DNA of 12,272 nucleotides from an uncultured Peptococcaceae bacterium (GTDB taxonomy: Bacteria; Bacillota; Dehalobacteriia; UBA7702), in NCBI GenBank assembly GCA_937919295.1, contig CALFRX010000355.1, positions 1 to 12,272 on the forward strand, given 5' to 3'. Shown piece by piece: positions 6,683-12,272 of this stretch. The notes under the pieces are model-generated. The model was not told the origin of the DNA. It worked only from the letters and a program-made list of their open reading frames with translations, and ran no database searches. Positions within the stretch are counted from its first letter, which is position 1. Each line of letters starts with the position of its first letter. The position numbers and the translations under genes are program-made.

Positions 6683-7724
6683 TTTTTTTCTTCTCCTTTT
6701 TGTAATCAATCATTGTGATCAAATCATGATCCGTATCCGTTTGCTTTAAGGTATCTTCCACGTTTGCCAAGGCAATGAAGGTGATGGGCAGATCGGTAAG
6801 ATCAAAACCGTTTTTCAGCAGCGCTAAGGCTTTTTTCCCATCTTTTAAGCCGCAGCCGTAAGCGCCCGTTACCGTTAACTCTTTATAGTGCATTAAATTG
6901 ATCAGTTTGTTCGTCAACGCATCATTCCCCGTCAAACCGCTGAAAAAACCCAGTTTACCGCCGTTTTTCAGTGCATTCAACGACAACTCCATCCCAAAAT
7001 TCACCGGGCAACAGGGAATCGCCGCGTCTGCCCCAGCGGGCCAAATTTCTTTGATGATATCTTTGGCGTTTTCCGCCGGTAAGGATCGAAAGCCTAAATT
7101 CCGGCAGAGATCACGCTTTTTTTCGTTCGGTTCCACAATAAGAATATTTTCTGTAATTTCCAGATATTGACAGATCTTAGCCATGAGACAGCCGAGCACA
7201 CCGCCGCCGACAATCAGCAATCGATCTTCCGGTAAGATATCGATATGGTCGATCATATGGAGCGCGCAGGCGATCGGCTCCGACAAGGCGGCGTAATAAA
7301 GGGGGATATGATCGGCTACTTTCGTAATAATACCGGCTTGCACCCCCTCAGAAGGAATCACACAGTAACGACCAAAACCGCCGTCGAGATGGAAACCCAA
7401 CACCTTCATCGCGACACAACGTTGGTCATCGCCGTTGAGGCAATCGTCACAGACGCCGCAGCCGATACCGGGGTGAACCTGAACACGCTCTCCCAAGACA
7501 AAACCGTCGACACCGGCGCCAATTTCAGCGACAGTACCGGCAAATTCATGGCCCAACACGCGTGGCAGCCGCAGATCGCGCTGGCCCTGTCGGTAAGCTT
7601 TCCGGTCGGTGCGGCATACGCCGCAATAGGCGACTTCAATCAGCACCTCCCCCGCCCCTAAAACGGGGCGTTCCCTTTGCTCAAAAATCAATTTTTGCTC
7701 ACTTGTTAGTACCGCGGTATTCAT
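6672..7724 (-). CDS. Zinc-dependent medium-chain alcohol dehydrogenase-like oxidoreductase
   Basis: A 350-residue zinc MDR dehydrogenase (sorbitol/threonine dehydrogenase branch). Catalytic zinc residues are Cys37 (CGVCRTD), His59-Glu60 (GHEFAG) and Glu149 (SEPIACALH). The structural zinc site is Cys89-x2-Cys92-x2-Cys95-x7-Cys103. The nucleotide-binding turn is VGGGVLG (172-178), followed by a strand ending in IVEPNEKKR, whose acidic residue favours NAD(H). The start has AAGGGAG (7730-7736) five nt upstream. It is the first gene after the cobalamin riboswitch and its terminator, and overlaps the TrpD-like gene by 11 nt. The substrate is not evident; the operon suggests a polyol, sugar or lower-ligand precursor step tied to cobamide status. 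Confidence 0.9.
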   Translation of the reverse strand: MNTAVLTSEQKLIFEQRERPVLGAGEVLIEVAYCGVCRTDRKAYRQGQRDLRLPRVLGHEFAGTVAEIGAGVDGFVLGERVQVHPGIGCGVCDDCLNGDDQRCVAMKVLGFHLDGGFGRYCVIPSEGVQAGIITKVADHIPLYYAALSEPIACALHMIDHIDILPEDRLLIVGGGVLGCLMAKICQYLEITENILIVEPNEKKRDLCRNLGFRSLPAENAKDIIKEIWPAGADAAIPCCPVNFGMELSLNALKNGGKLGFFSGLTGNDALTNKLINLMHYKELTVTGAYGCGLKDGKKALALLKNGFDLTDLPITFIALANVEDTLKQTDTDHDLITMIDYKKEKKKNDN

Positions 7725-7741
7725 AAAAACTCCCTTTCGAT

Positions 7742-7779
7742 AAAAAAAGAGTTCGCATCTAAATCAGATGCGAACTCTT
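7742..7779 (-). terminator. Rho-independent terminator in the riboswitch leader (expression platform)
   Basis: On the minus strand a 14-bp stem (core AGAGTTCGCATCT, arms 7766-7779 and 7747-7760) with a short loop is followed by seven T (7748-7742). It sits between the B12 aptamer and the dehydrogenase start, exactly where a transcriptional riboswitch puts its terminator. Confidence 0.9.
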
Positions 7780-7789
7780 ACCTAAGTTC
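7772..7789 (-). promoter_or_regulatory. Possible antiterminator hairpin of the cobalamin riboswitch
   Basis: GAACTT (7784-7789) can pair with GAGTTC (7772-7777) around an AGGTAA loop on the minus strand. GAGTTC is part of the 5' arm of the terminator, so the two folds are mutually exclusive. This is a prediction from base pairing only. Confidence 0.4.
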
Positions 7790-7804
7790 CCATAACAATA
7801 ACAA

Positions 7805-7962
7805 CAACAAGGCAGGTCTCCTGACTCGGTTTCATGGCGGCACAAGCCTTCCCCCTTGACTTCAAATCAAAAAGTGGCGTTTTATGTACCGCTCCACCAT
7901 ACAGTGGCGGGACCGTACAGGTTTTTCACCTGTTTCCCTTTTAAGCAAAATGCGCCTTCTTG
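7805..7962 (-). ncRNA. Cobalamin (AdoCbl-type) riboswitch aptamer
   Basis: Read on the minus strand, the conserved blocks occur in order: AGGGAAACAGGTGAAAAACC, TCCCGCCACTGTA, a second GCCACT, GGGGGAAGGC, GCCGCCATGAAACCGAGTCA and the B12 box AGTCAGGAGACCTGCC. The outer P1 helix closes between CAAGAAGGC (7954-7962) and GCCTTGTTG (7805-7813) with one mismatch. A terminator follows at 7742-7779. The known logic for this class is that bound cobalamin favours termination, lowering expression of the downstream dehydrogenase, TrpD-like and 60-residue genes when cobamide is plentiful. Confidence 0.97.
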
Positions 7963-7976
7963 CATTTATTGGATTT

Positions 7977-8005
7977 ATTATAACGAGAATTCCTTTAAAT
8001 GTCAA
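7977..8005 (-). promoter_or_regulatory. Perfect sigma-A promoter of the cobalamin-riboswitch operon
   Basis: TTGACA (8000-8005), 17 nt, TATAAT (7977-7982) on the minus strand, an exact consensus match. The predicted start near 7970 is a few bases before the aptamer's P1 helix. The -35 box lies inside the last codons of the lipoprotein-like ORF. Confidence 0.9.
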
Positions 8006-8123
8006 CCGAAAAATTCTCCGTTTTTAGGGATAATCGATGTTGATCGGTGCTTTGTAAAGCACCGCAGCCCGCGGCCAGCAATGATATGGCGAGAGCGCAT
8101 AAAAGCAGCTTGCCTTTCCTCAT
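7995..8123 (-). CDS. Small lipoprotein-like ORF, 42 codons (intact small gene or truncated remnant)
   Basis: An ORF beginning MRKGKLLLCALAISLLAAGC has a textbook lipoprotein signal peptide: basic n-region, hydrophobic core, and lipobox ending at Cys20. Only 22 residues follow (ending FSVDI), so a mature lipopeptide of 23 residues would be made. GGTGG (8130-8134) lies 6 nt upstream of ATG, and a good sigma-A promoter is at 8184-8212. The 3' end is shared with the -35 box of the riboswitch promoter, which suggests either a short gene or a larger lipoprotein gene truncated by rearrangement. I recognise no family in the mature part. An 18-nt palindrome (8046-8063) lies inside it. Confidence 0.5.
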   Translation of the reverse strand: MRKGKLLLCALAISLLAAGCGALQSTDQHRLSLKTENFSVDI

Positions 8124-8183
8124 CTTTGACCACCAGCCCCTCTTAATTTTCCCGCTATTCCGAAAACCTGTTTTGTTATCTAC

Positions 8184-8212
8184 AATATAGAATTTTTTTA
8201 TTTATCCGGCAA
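8184..8212 (-). promoter_or_regulatory. Sigma-A promoter upstream of the lipoprotein-like ORF
   Basis: TTGCCG (8207-8212), 17 nt, TATATT (8184-8189) on the minus strand, with predicted start near 8177 and a leader of about 54 nt. It supports transcription of the 42-codon ORF and may also feed the riboswitch operon by read-through. Confidence 0.6.
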
Positions 8213-8230
8213 TCATTTTATACTTTTGAG

Positions 8231-8275
8231 CAAAAAATAAAAGTCCGCACCGGTTACGCTGACCGCTGCGAACTT
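8231..8275 (-). terminator. Rho-independent terminator after the SpoVM-like gene and dinG
   Basis: On the minus strand AAGTTCGCAGCGGT (8262-8275) pairs with ACCGGTGCGGACTT (8241-8254) around a 7-nt loop, 12 Watson-Crick pairs, one G-T and one mismatch, followed by a T-rich run (8240-8232). It isolates the SpoVM-like gene from the lipoprotein promoter. Confidence 0.8.
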
Positions 8276-8286
8276 CCCTCATCAGA

Positions 8287-8352
8287 CTAATGTATAAATA
8301 TGCGCAATATACGTTTCAGGCCCGCAGGCACCTTGAAATAAAGGATTCTCAT
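8287..8352 (-). CDS. spoVM: SpoVM-like 21-residue spore-coat anchor peptide
   Basis: A 21-codon ORF, MRILYFKVPAGLKRILRI plus three residues (Phe, Ile, His). It aligns without gaps to Bacillus subtilis SpoVM (26 residues, recalled from memory): Met1, Lys7, Pro9, Leu12, Ile15 and Arg17 are identical and most other positions are conservative. After Pro9 the residues form an amphipathic helix, with Leu12, Ile15, Leu16, Phe19 and Ile20 on one face and Lys13, Arg14, Arg17 and His21 on the other. SpoVM inserts into the convex forespore membrane and anchors the coat ATPase SpoIVA. GAGGTGAT (8356-8363), an 8-nt anti-SD match, is ideally spaced. A sigma-E-like promoter (8380-8408) and a terminator (8231-8275) frame it. 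Its C-terminus is shorter than that of the Bacillus protein. Confidence 0.7.
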   Translation of the reverse strand: MRILYFKVPAGLKRILRIFIH

Positions 8353-8379
8353 GACATCACCTCACCCGCTATTTACTTC

Positions 8380-8408
8380 ATTATATGCCCGGCACCTTCT
8401 TTTATAAC
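8380..8408 (-). promoter_or_regulatory. Sigma-E-like sporulation promoter of the SpoVM-like gene
   Basis: GTTATAA (8402-8408), a 14-nt spacer and CATATAAT (8380-8387) on the minus strand resemble the mother-cell sigma-E consensus (KMATATW, 14-15 nt, CATACANT). The -10 differs at one position. TATAAT inside it could also serve sigma-A, but no matching -35 is evident. The -35 lies over the dinG stop codon. Predicted start near 8373, about 20 nt before the ATG. Confidence 0.55.
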
Positions 8409-11182
8409 CGTTTCTCGATCAAGGTGGCGATATCCTGAACGGATAAGGGGTAGACCTTATTTAAGGGCAGCGACTCCACGAAGTCCTTGCCGTAGCGCTT
8501 TTCATAGATCCGCTTATCGAAAACGCAGATCACGCCCCGGTCATCTTCTTTCCGCAGCAGGCGGCCAAAACCCTGTTTAAAACGGATGATCGCCTGGGGT
8601 AGGCTCAGTTCGCCAAAGGCGTTTTTATGCTGGGCTTTGAGCAGATCGAGCTTCGCCGCGATGGTGGGAATATCCGGCGGCCAGAAAGGCAGGCGAACAA
8701 TAATTAGCAGGCTAAGATTCTCCCCGGCGACGTCGATGCCTTCCCAAAAACTGTTGGCGCCTAAAATTACGGTACGGCTGTCTTCCCGCATTTTTCGCAA
8801 GAGCGTGCTGCGGCTGCCGCTGATCTCATGGGCCAAAACGGTAACGCCTCTGTCTTTCATCGGCTGTTCCACCCGGTAGAAGACTTCCCTCAAGTGCATA
8901 TGAGAAGTAAAAAGCACCAAAGAGCGGCCTTTTGCCGCCGTGGTCAAGTCAATCACAGCTTTGGCGACACTCTCCAAATACTCATACTCTGTGACGCTCC
9001 CCGCAAGGGGAATATCATTGGCGGCAACAAGCACCGATTGATTCCGATAATCAAAGGGTGATGCCAAAAGCAGTTCATTGGTTTTCTTCGGGATCAGGTC
9101 AAGGCCGCAGGTTTGGCGGAAATAGTGAAAATCCTGGTTCACGCTGAGGGTGGCGGAAACAAAGATCACGCTGTCCTTATAGGTGTAAAGATCCTTGGCC
9201 AGCGCCTGATCAATGCAAAGGGGCGCGGTTTTCAAAACAGGATAGATGAAACGCTCGTTTCCCTCTTCCAGCCAGGCAACCATTTGTTTTTTTTCTCCGT
9301 TGGCAAAGGCTTTCAGCGCCGCGCCGTTTTCATTCCACTCCCCTCTCGCCACTGTAAACTGAATCTTATCGTTTTCGTAACCTTCTTCCTCCAGTTCGCT
9401 TTCAAGAAGAGAAGCGGCTTTGGCCAGAGAAACGCTGATTTCCTCATACCAAACCCTTAAATTGCTGAGGAGCTGGTCGGCTTCTTCCCAAATCGGTTCG
9501 CTCTTCACTTTTTCATCAATGCGCCAGGTTCGGCTGGCCGTGTTTTTTCGTGTTTTGGCAAGCTCAAAAGTCTCTTTGAACACGGCAAAAGCTTCCCTGC
9601 CTTTGTCCCCATTCTCTTTTAACGCGGCCATGAGCTCTTCTATAAAAACCTGCTTTTCCCTGATTTTTTCCTGGGATTGCTCATTAAGGTAGAGACTGGG
9701 AAAAGTCACCCTCTTATAGAGCTTTTGCAGTATTTTCAAAAGTTCGCCGTAAGTTCCCATATGATCAAAGTAACTAAGGCTGTAGCCGAGACTGTTTTCC
9801 GCCACTGTTTCCAACTGGTGGGCTTCGTCGATGATCAGATGATCCGTATGGGGCAAAATACCGCCGCCCCGCACCGAATCCGTTAAAAGCAGTGAATGAT
9901 TGGTAATGATCAGATCAGCGCTTTCCGCGGCTTTTCTGGCTCGGCGAACGAAACAGCGACCGTGAAAATAGGGACAGCGCATACCGATACAATTTTCCGA
10001 AGCAGCGGAGAACCGCTGCCAATCCTTCTTTTCAAAAGTGTTGAGGTTCAACGCGTCGCCGTCGCCGTCTTGGGTTTCCGTCACCCAAGGCAGCAGGCGA
10101 GCCATAAAAAAGGCGCGGTCGCGGTCTTCGTTTTCATATTCGTTTTCCCACTTCCGGCAACAAAGATAATGGTTGCGCCCCTTAATCAGGGCGGAACGGA
10201 TATTACCCTGAAAGAAAGCGTTTAACTCGGGAATATCCTTTTTGATCAGCTGATCCTGGAGATGGATCGTATGGGTGCTGATGATCACCGGCGTTTTGCC
10301 GTAAACCGCGGCGAAGGCGGCAGGCAGCAGATACGCAATGGTTTTCCCCGTTCCCGTGCCGGCTTCCGCCAGAAGATACTCCTCATGATTAAAGGCATCC
10401 GCCACGGCCAAGGCCATTTCCGTTTGAGACGCCCGCGGCCGAAAATCAAAAACATGGGCTTTCAGGCCATCGTCCCGCTCAAAGCAGGATAACAGCTCCT
10501 CTCTGTCGATGACGTACTTTTCCCCTTCCCCCGCTTTTTCCCTATCTACTTCCTCTTCGCCTTTTTTCAGCGCTTTGGGCGGTAGGTATCTTTGCGCCAA
10601 AGGCTGAGAGTCAAATCGCTGCAGATAGCGTTGATACACCGGAAATTTTTTACTTAGCAGGTGGCTCCAGGCAGCAATTAGGCCCTGATCAGCCAAAGCA
10701 AAGGCATCTTCAATCAACTGAAACAGATCGGCGGTGGCTTCCGCGTCGCTTAACGCCCGGTGCTGCTGATCATTGGAGATACCGAAATACTCCGTAAGAT
10801 TACCTAAGGCGTAGCTGTTCAACATCGGAAACGCCATTTTCGCGAGGATGAGCGTATCGAGGTATTCCTCTTTGGGGATATTGATAAACGCTTCCAGAAA
10901 ACCGCCGTCAAAGGCAGCGTTGTGAGCGATGAGCTGACCGTCGCCAACAAAAGCTAAAAAATCACCGATCACCTCTTCGATAAGAGGTTTGCCGGTGAGC
11001 ATATCGTCGCTGATCCCCGTCAGCGCCGTAATGGTCTTAGGTAAAGAGATCTCTGGATCGATGAGACGGTGAAACGTCTGACGTTTGCCAAAAGCAGCGA
11101 TTTTAACGGCGCCGATCTCAATGATTTTGTCTCTCTTATAATTGATACCTGTGGTTTCCAGATCAACGATGATGAATTCCAT
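8402..11182 (-). CDS. dinG: DinG-family exonuclease-helicase fusion
   Basis: A 926-residue protein fusing an N-terminal DnaQ-type DEDDh exonuclease (Asp7, Glu9 in VDLETTG; Asp92 in HNAAFD; His141 and Asp146 in HRALSDAEAT) to an XPD/DinG superfamily 2 helicase. Helicase motif I is EAGTGTGKT (273-281, Lys280), motif II is DEAH (452-455), motif V is GANSFWEGIDVAGE and motif VI is QGFGRLLR (870-877). Cysteines 341/342, 398, 403 and 410 lie between motifs I and II, the layout of the iron-sulphur domain of XPD and E. coli DinG. This architecture matches the Bacillus-type DinG; a role in DNA repair or replication stress is inferred. The ATG has AAGGAG at 11189-11194 and an extended -10 promoter just upstream. 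Confidence 0.95.
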   Translation of the reverse strand: MEFIIVDLETTGINYKRDKIIEIGAVKIAAFGKRQTFHRLIDPEISLPKTITALTGISDDMLTGKPLIEEVIGDFLAFVGDGQLIAHNAAFDGGFLEAFINIPKEEYLDTLILAKMAFPMLNSYALGNLTEYFGISNDQQHRALSDAEATADLFQLIEDAFALADQGLIAAWSHLLSKKFPVYQRYLQRFDSQPLAQRYLPPKALKKGEEEVDREKAGEGEKYVIDREELLSCFERDDGLKAHVFDFRPRASQTEMALAVADAFNHEEYLLAEAGTGTGKTIAYLLPAAFAAVYGKTPVIISTHTIHLQDQLIKKDIPELNAFFQGNIRSALIKGRNHYLCCRKWENEYENEDRDRAFFMARLLPWVTETQDGDGDALNLNTFEKKDWQRFSAASENCIGMRCPYFHGRCFVRRARKAAESADLIITNHSLLLTDSVRGGGILPHTDHLIIDEAHQLETVAENSLGYSLSYFDHMGTYGELLKILQKLYKRVTFPSLYLNEQSQEKIREKQVFIEELMAALKENGDKGREAFAVFKETFELAKTRKNTASRTWRIDEKVKSEPIWEEADQLLSNLRVWYEEISVSLAKAASLLESELEEEGYENDKIQFTVARGEWNENGAALKAFANGEKKQMVAWLEEGNERFIYPVLKTAPLCIDQALAKDLYTYKDSVIFVSATLSVNQDFHYFRQTCGLDLIPKKTNELLLASPFDYRNQSVLVAANDIPLAGSVTEYEYLESVAKAVIDLTTAAKGRSLVLFTSHMHLREVFYRVEQPMKDRGVTVLAHEISGSRSTLLRKMREDSRTVILGANSFWEGIDVAGENLSLLIIVRLPFWPPDIPTIAAKLDLLKAQHKNAFGELSLPQAIIRFKQGFGRLLRKEDDRGVICVFDKRIYEKRYGKDFVESLPLNKVYPLSVQDIATLIEKRL

Positions 11183-11202
11183 GGTTCACTCCTTAGGGTA
11201 TT

Positions 11203-11211
11203 ATTATATCA
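11203..11211 (-). promoter_or_regulatory. Extended -10 promoter of dinG
   Basis: TGATATAAT on the minus strand is an extended -10 element (TGnTATAAT). No good -35 lies 16-18 nt upstream. The predicted start (near 11196) leaves only about 14 nt of leader, with the ribosome binding site almost at the 5' end. Confidence 0.5.
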
Positions 11212-11265
11212 TAAAGAGCGAATAAAAACAGTACAAAATGACGGAGGATTCATAAAATCAATTGA

Positions 11266-11292
11266 GGGCGGTTCAAATGAATTGAACCGCCC
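11266..11292 (-). terminator. Strong hairpin downstream of the SLH-protein gene, probable terminator
   Basis: GGGCGGTTCAA pairs with TTGAACCGCCC, 11 perfect bases around a 5-nt loop. On the minus strand it is followed by a weak T-rich stretch (ATTGATTTTATG), so it is a plausible but non-classical terminator for the SLH-protein gene. It lies in the 172-nt gap before dinG, which otherwise holds only the dinG promoter. Confidence 0.55.
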
Positions 11293-11354
11293 CCACAAAG
11301 TTTTCAAGAATTGGCGCAAAGCAAATTTTCGGCAGGATGACAGGTCGTTAAGAA

Positions 11355-12272
11355 TTACAAACCAAGGAAAACGGAGATCATCTTGGCTGCTTCACAGCGA
11401 AGGGCGTTGCCTTCGGGATCAAAAAGATTGCCGGACTTACCGCTGATGATCGCGGCCTGCTGCATGGCATAAACCGCCTCCTTGGCCCAGTCGGCGATGT
11501 TGGCGTCGTCGACGAAAACGGTGGTTTCCACTTTCTTTGTCAGATTGATGCCTTTGTAGTTCGCGTAGCGGGCGATCATCACCGCCATTTCCTGGCGACT
11601 GATGTTGTCGTTGGGAGCGAAGCCGCTGCCCTTGCCTTTGACGATTTCATGCTCATAGGCCCAGTTGATGTTTTGCTTCGACCAATGATTGCGGCTGTCT
11701 GCAAAGACACATTCTTTGTTGAAGGAAGTTAAATCATCCCCAGAAGCGTAAGCCAGAATTTTGGCAAATTCAGCCCGGGTGATCTTCCCTTGAGGATCGA
11801 ACTTCCCTTCGCTCTTACCGTTTAAGATGCCGAGGCTAACCAAATCGTCTACGTATTCCTTATACCAGGCGTTGGCGGGAATATCACCAAAAGCGATGAC
11901 GGGATTCCGCACCGTTACCTTACAAGCGGCGGTTTTGTCGCCATCGGCGGTGGTTACGGTGATGTTGGCGGTACCGGGAGCGACGGCAGTTACTTTGCCG
12001 TTACTGTCCACTGTGGCGACTTTGGTATGATCAGAACTCCAACTCACCGTCTGATTCGTGGCATTCTTCGGCGCTACGGCAGCCGTGAGGGTTTCACCAT
12101 TGCCAACAAATAGATTCAACGATTCTTTGTTAAGGTTGACACCGGTTACGGATACGGCAGGCTCCGTAACGGTGACAACGCAAACCGCCGTTTTCCCGCC
12201 GTCGGCGGTGGTTACGGTGATGTTGGCGGTACCGGGAGCAACGGCGGTAATCTTGCCGTTACTATCCACCGT
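11355..12272 (-). CDS. Surface protein with Big2 Ig-like repeats and three C-terminal SLH modules (5' part beyond the right edge)
   Basis: An open frame reaching the window edge, so only the C-terminal ~305 codons are visible. The right part is a partial plus one complete bacterial Ig-like Big2 repeat (SLNLFVGNGETLTAAVAPKN, SWSSDHTKVATVDSNG, and TAVAPGTANITVTTADG). Then come three S-layer homology modules starting near 11890 (FGDIPANAWYKEYVDDL), 11713 (FADSRNHWSKQNINWAYEHE) and 11519 (FVDDANIADWAKEAVYAM). SLH triplets bind cell-wall polymers, or modified peptidoglycan in Negativicutes, so this protein is secreted and held at the surface; the signal peptide and any passenger domain would be off the edge. 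The GTG near the edge is an internal valine, not the start. The frame ends at TAA 11355. Confidence 0.92.
   Translation of the reverse strand, partial: TVDSNGKITAVAPGTANITVTTADGGKTAVCVVTVTEPAVSVTGVNLNKESLNLFVGNGETLTAAVAPKNATNQTVSWSSDHTKVATVDSNGKVTAVAPGTANITVTTADGDKTAACKVTVRNPVIAFGDIPANAWYKEYVDDLVSLGILNGKSEGKFDPQGKITRAEFAKILAYASGDDLTSFNKECVFADSRNHWSKQNINWAYEHEIVKGKGSGFAPNDNISRQEMAVMIARYANYKGINLTKKVETTVFVDDANIADWAKEAVYAMQQAAIISGKSGNLFDPEGNALRCEAAKMISVFLGL
11944..12239. repeat. Direct DNA repeat of consecutive Big2 domains, 258-nt period
   Basis: A 38-nt stretch (11944-11981) recurs identically at 12202-12239, 258 nt (86 codons) apart, with further similarity on both sides. It encodes the TAVAPGTANITVTTADG part of each Ig-like domain. 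Such near-identity at DNA level suggests recent domain duplication or gene conversion. Confidence 0.85.

Noticed and set aside
5813..6718. A 301-codon plus-strand ORF opposite the TrpD-like gene
   Set aside because: It is the antisense shadow of a clear, motif-bearing gene; it has no ribosome binding site and its composition (many His, Phe, Arg) is typical of a reverse-frame reading.
8046..8063. Perfect 18-nt palindrome inside the lipoprotein-like ORF, as a terminator
   Set aside because: No T-tract follows on either strand and the central loop would be only two bases if fully paired; it could be an operator, but nothing else supports that.
7856..8146. A 96-codon plus-strand ORF across the riboswitch
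   Set aside because: It reads the antisense of the conserved B12 aptamer, a promoter and the lipoprotein-like ORF; no ribosome binding site or family resemblance.

Overview
The window looks like chromosomal DNA from a spore-forming Bacillota lineage (Clostridia or Negativicutes; I cannot separate the two from this window). The clues are a SpoVB-type flippase, a SpoVM-like micropeptide behind a sigma-E-like promoter, strong AGGAGG-type ribosome binding sites, an exonuclease-fused DinG, a cobalamin riboswitch and an S-layer-homology (SLH) surface protein. No tRNA, rRNA, CRISPR array, transposase or phage gene was seen.

Layout, left to right. 1-944 (-) is the N-terminal part of an EF-G-like GTPase. 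Divergent from it is a SpoVB/MOP-family flippase (1076-2608, +). A compact minus-strand operon follows: folE, a 61-residue YpmA-like protein, lepB, surE. It has a good sigma-A promoter at 4716-4744, gaps of 5 and 2 nt, and a 23-nt lepB/surE overlap. surE runs 38 nt into the convergent flippase gene. A small four-helix membrane protein (4792-5151, +) diverges from folE. At 5167-5392 a bidirectional terminator appears to have been split by a 172-nt, highly structured insert flanked by 21-nt direct repeats.

5396-8005 (-) is a cobalamin-riboswitch operon: a perfect TTGACA-N17-TATAAT promoter, a B12 aptamer, a terminator, a zinc-dependent dehydrogenase, a TrpD-like phosphoribosyltransferase whose anthranilate-contacting residues are replaced, and an orphan 60-residue protein. 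The riboswitch implies a link to cobamide supply, but the reaction is unknown. This is one of the two most interesting parts of the window.

7995-8352 (-) holds two genes below the usual ORF size cut-off. One is a 42-codon lipoprotein-like ORF whose 3' end doubles as the -35 box of the riboswitch promoter. The other is a 21-codon peptide aligned without gaps to the spore-coat anchor SpoVM, with a sigma-E-like promoter lying across the stop codon of dinG and its own terminator. dinG (8402-11182, -) is a 926-residue exonuclease-helicase fusion. The right edge (11355-12272, -) is the C-terminal part of a cell-surface protein with Big2 Ig-like repeats and three SLH modules.
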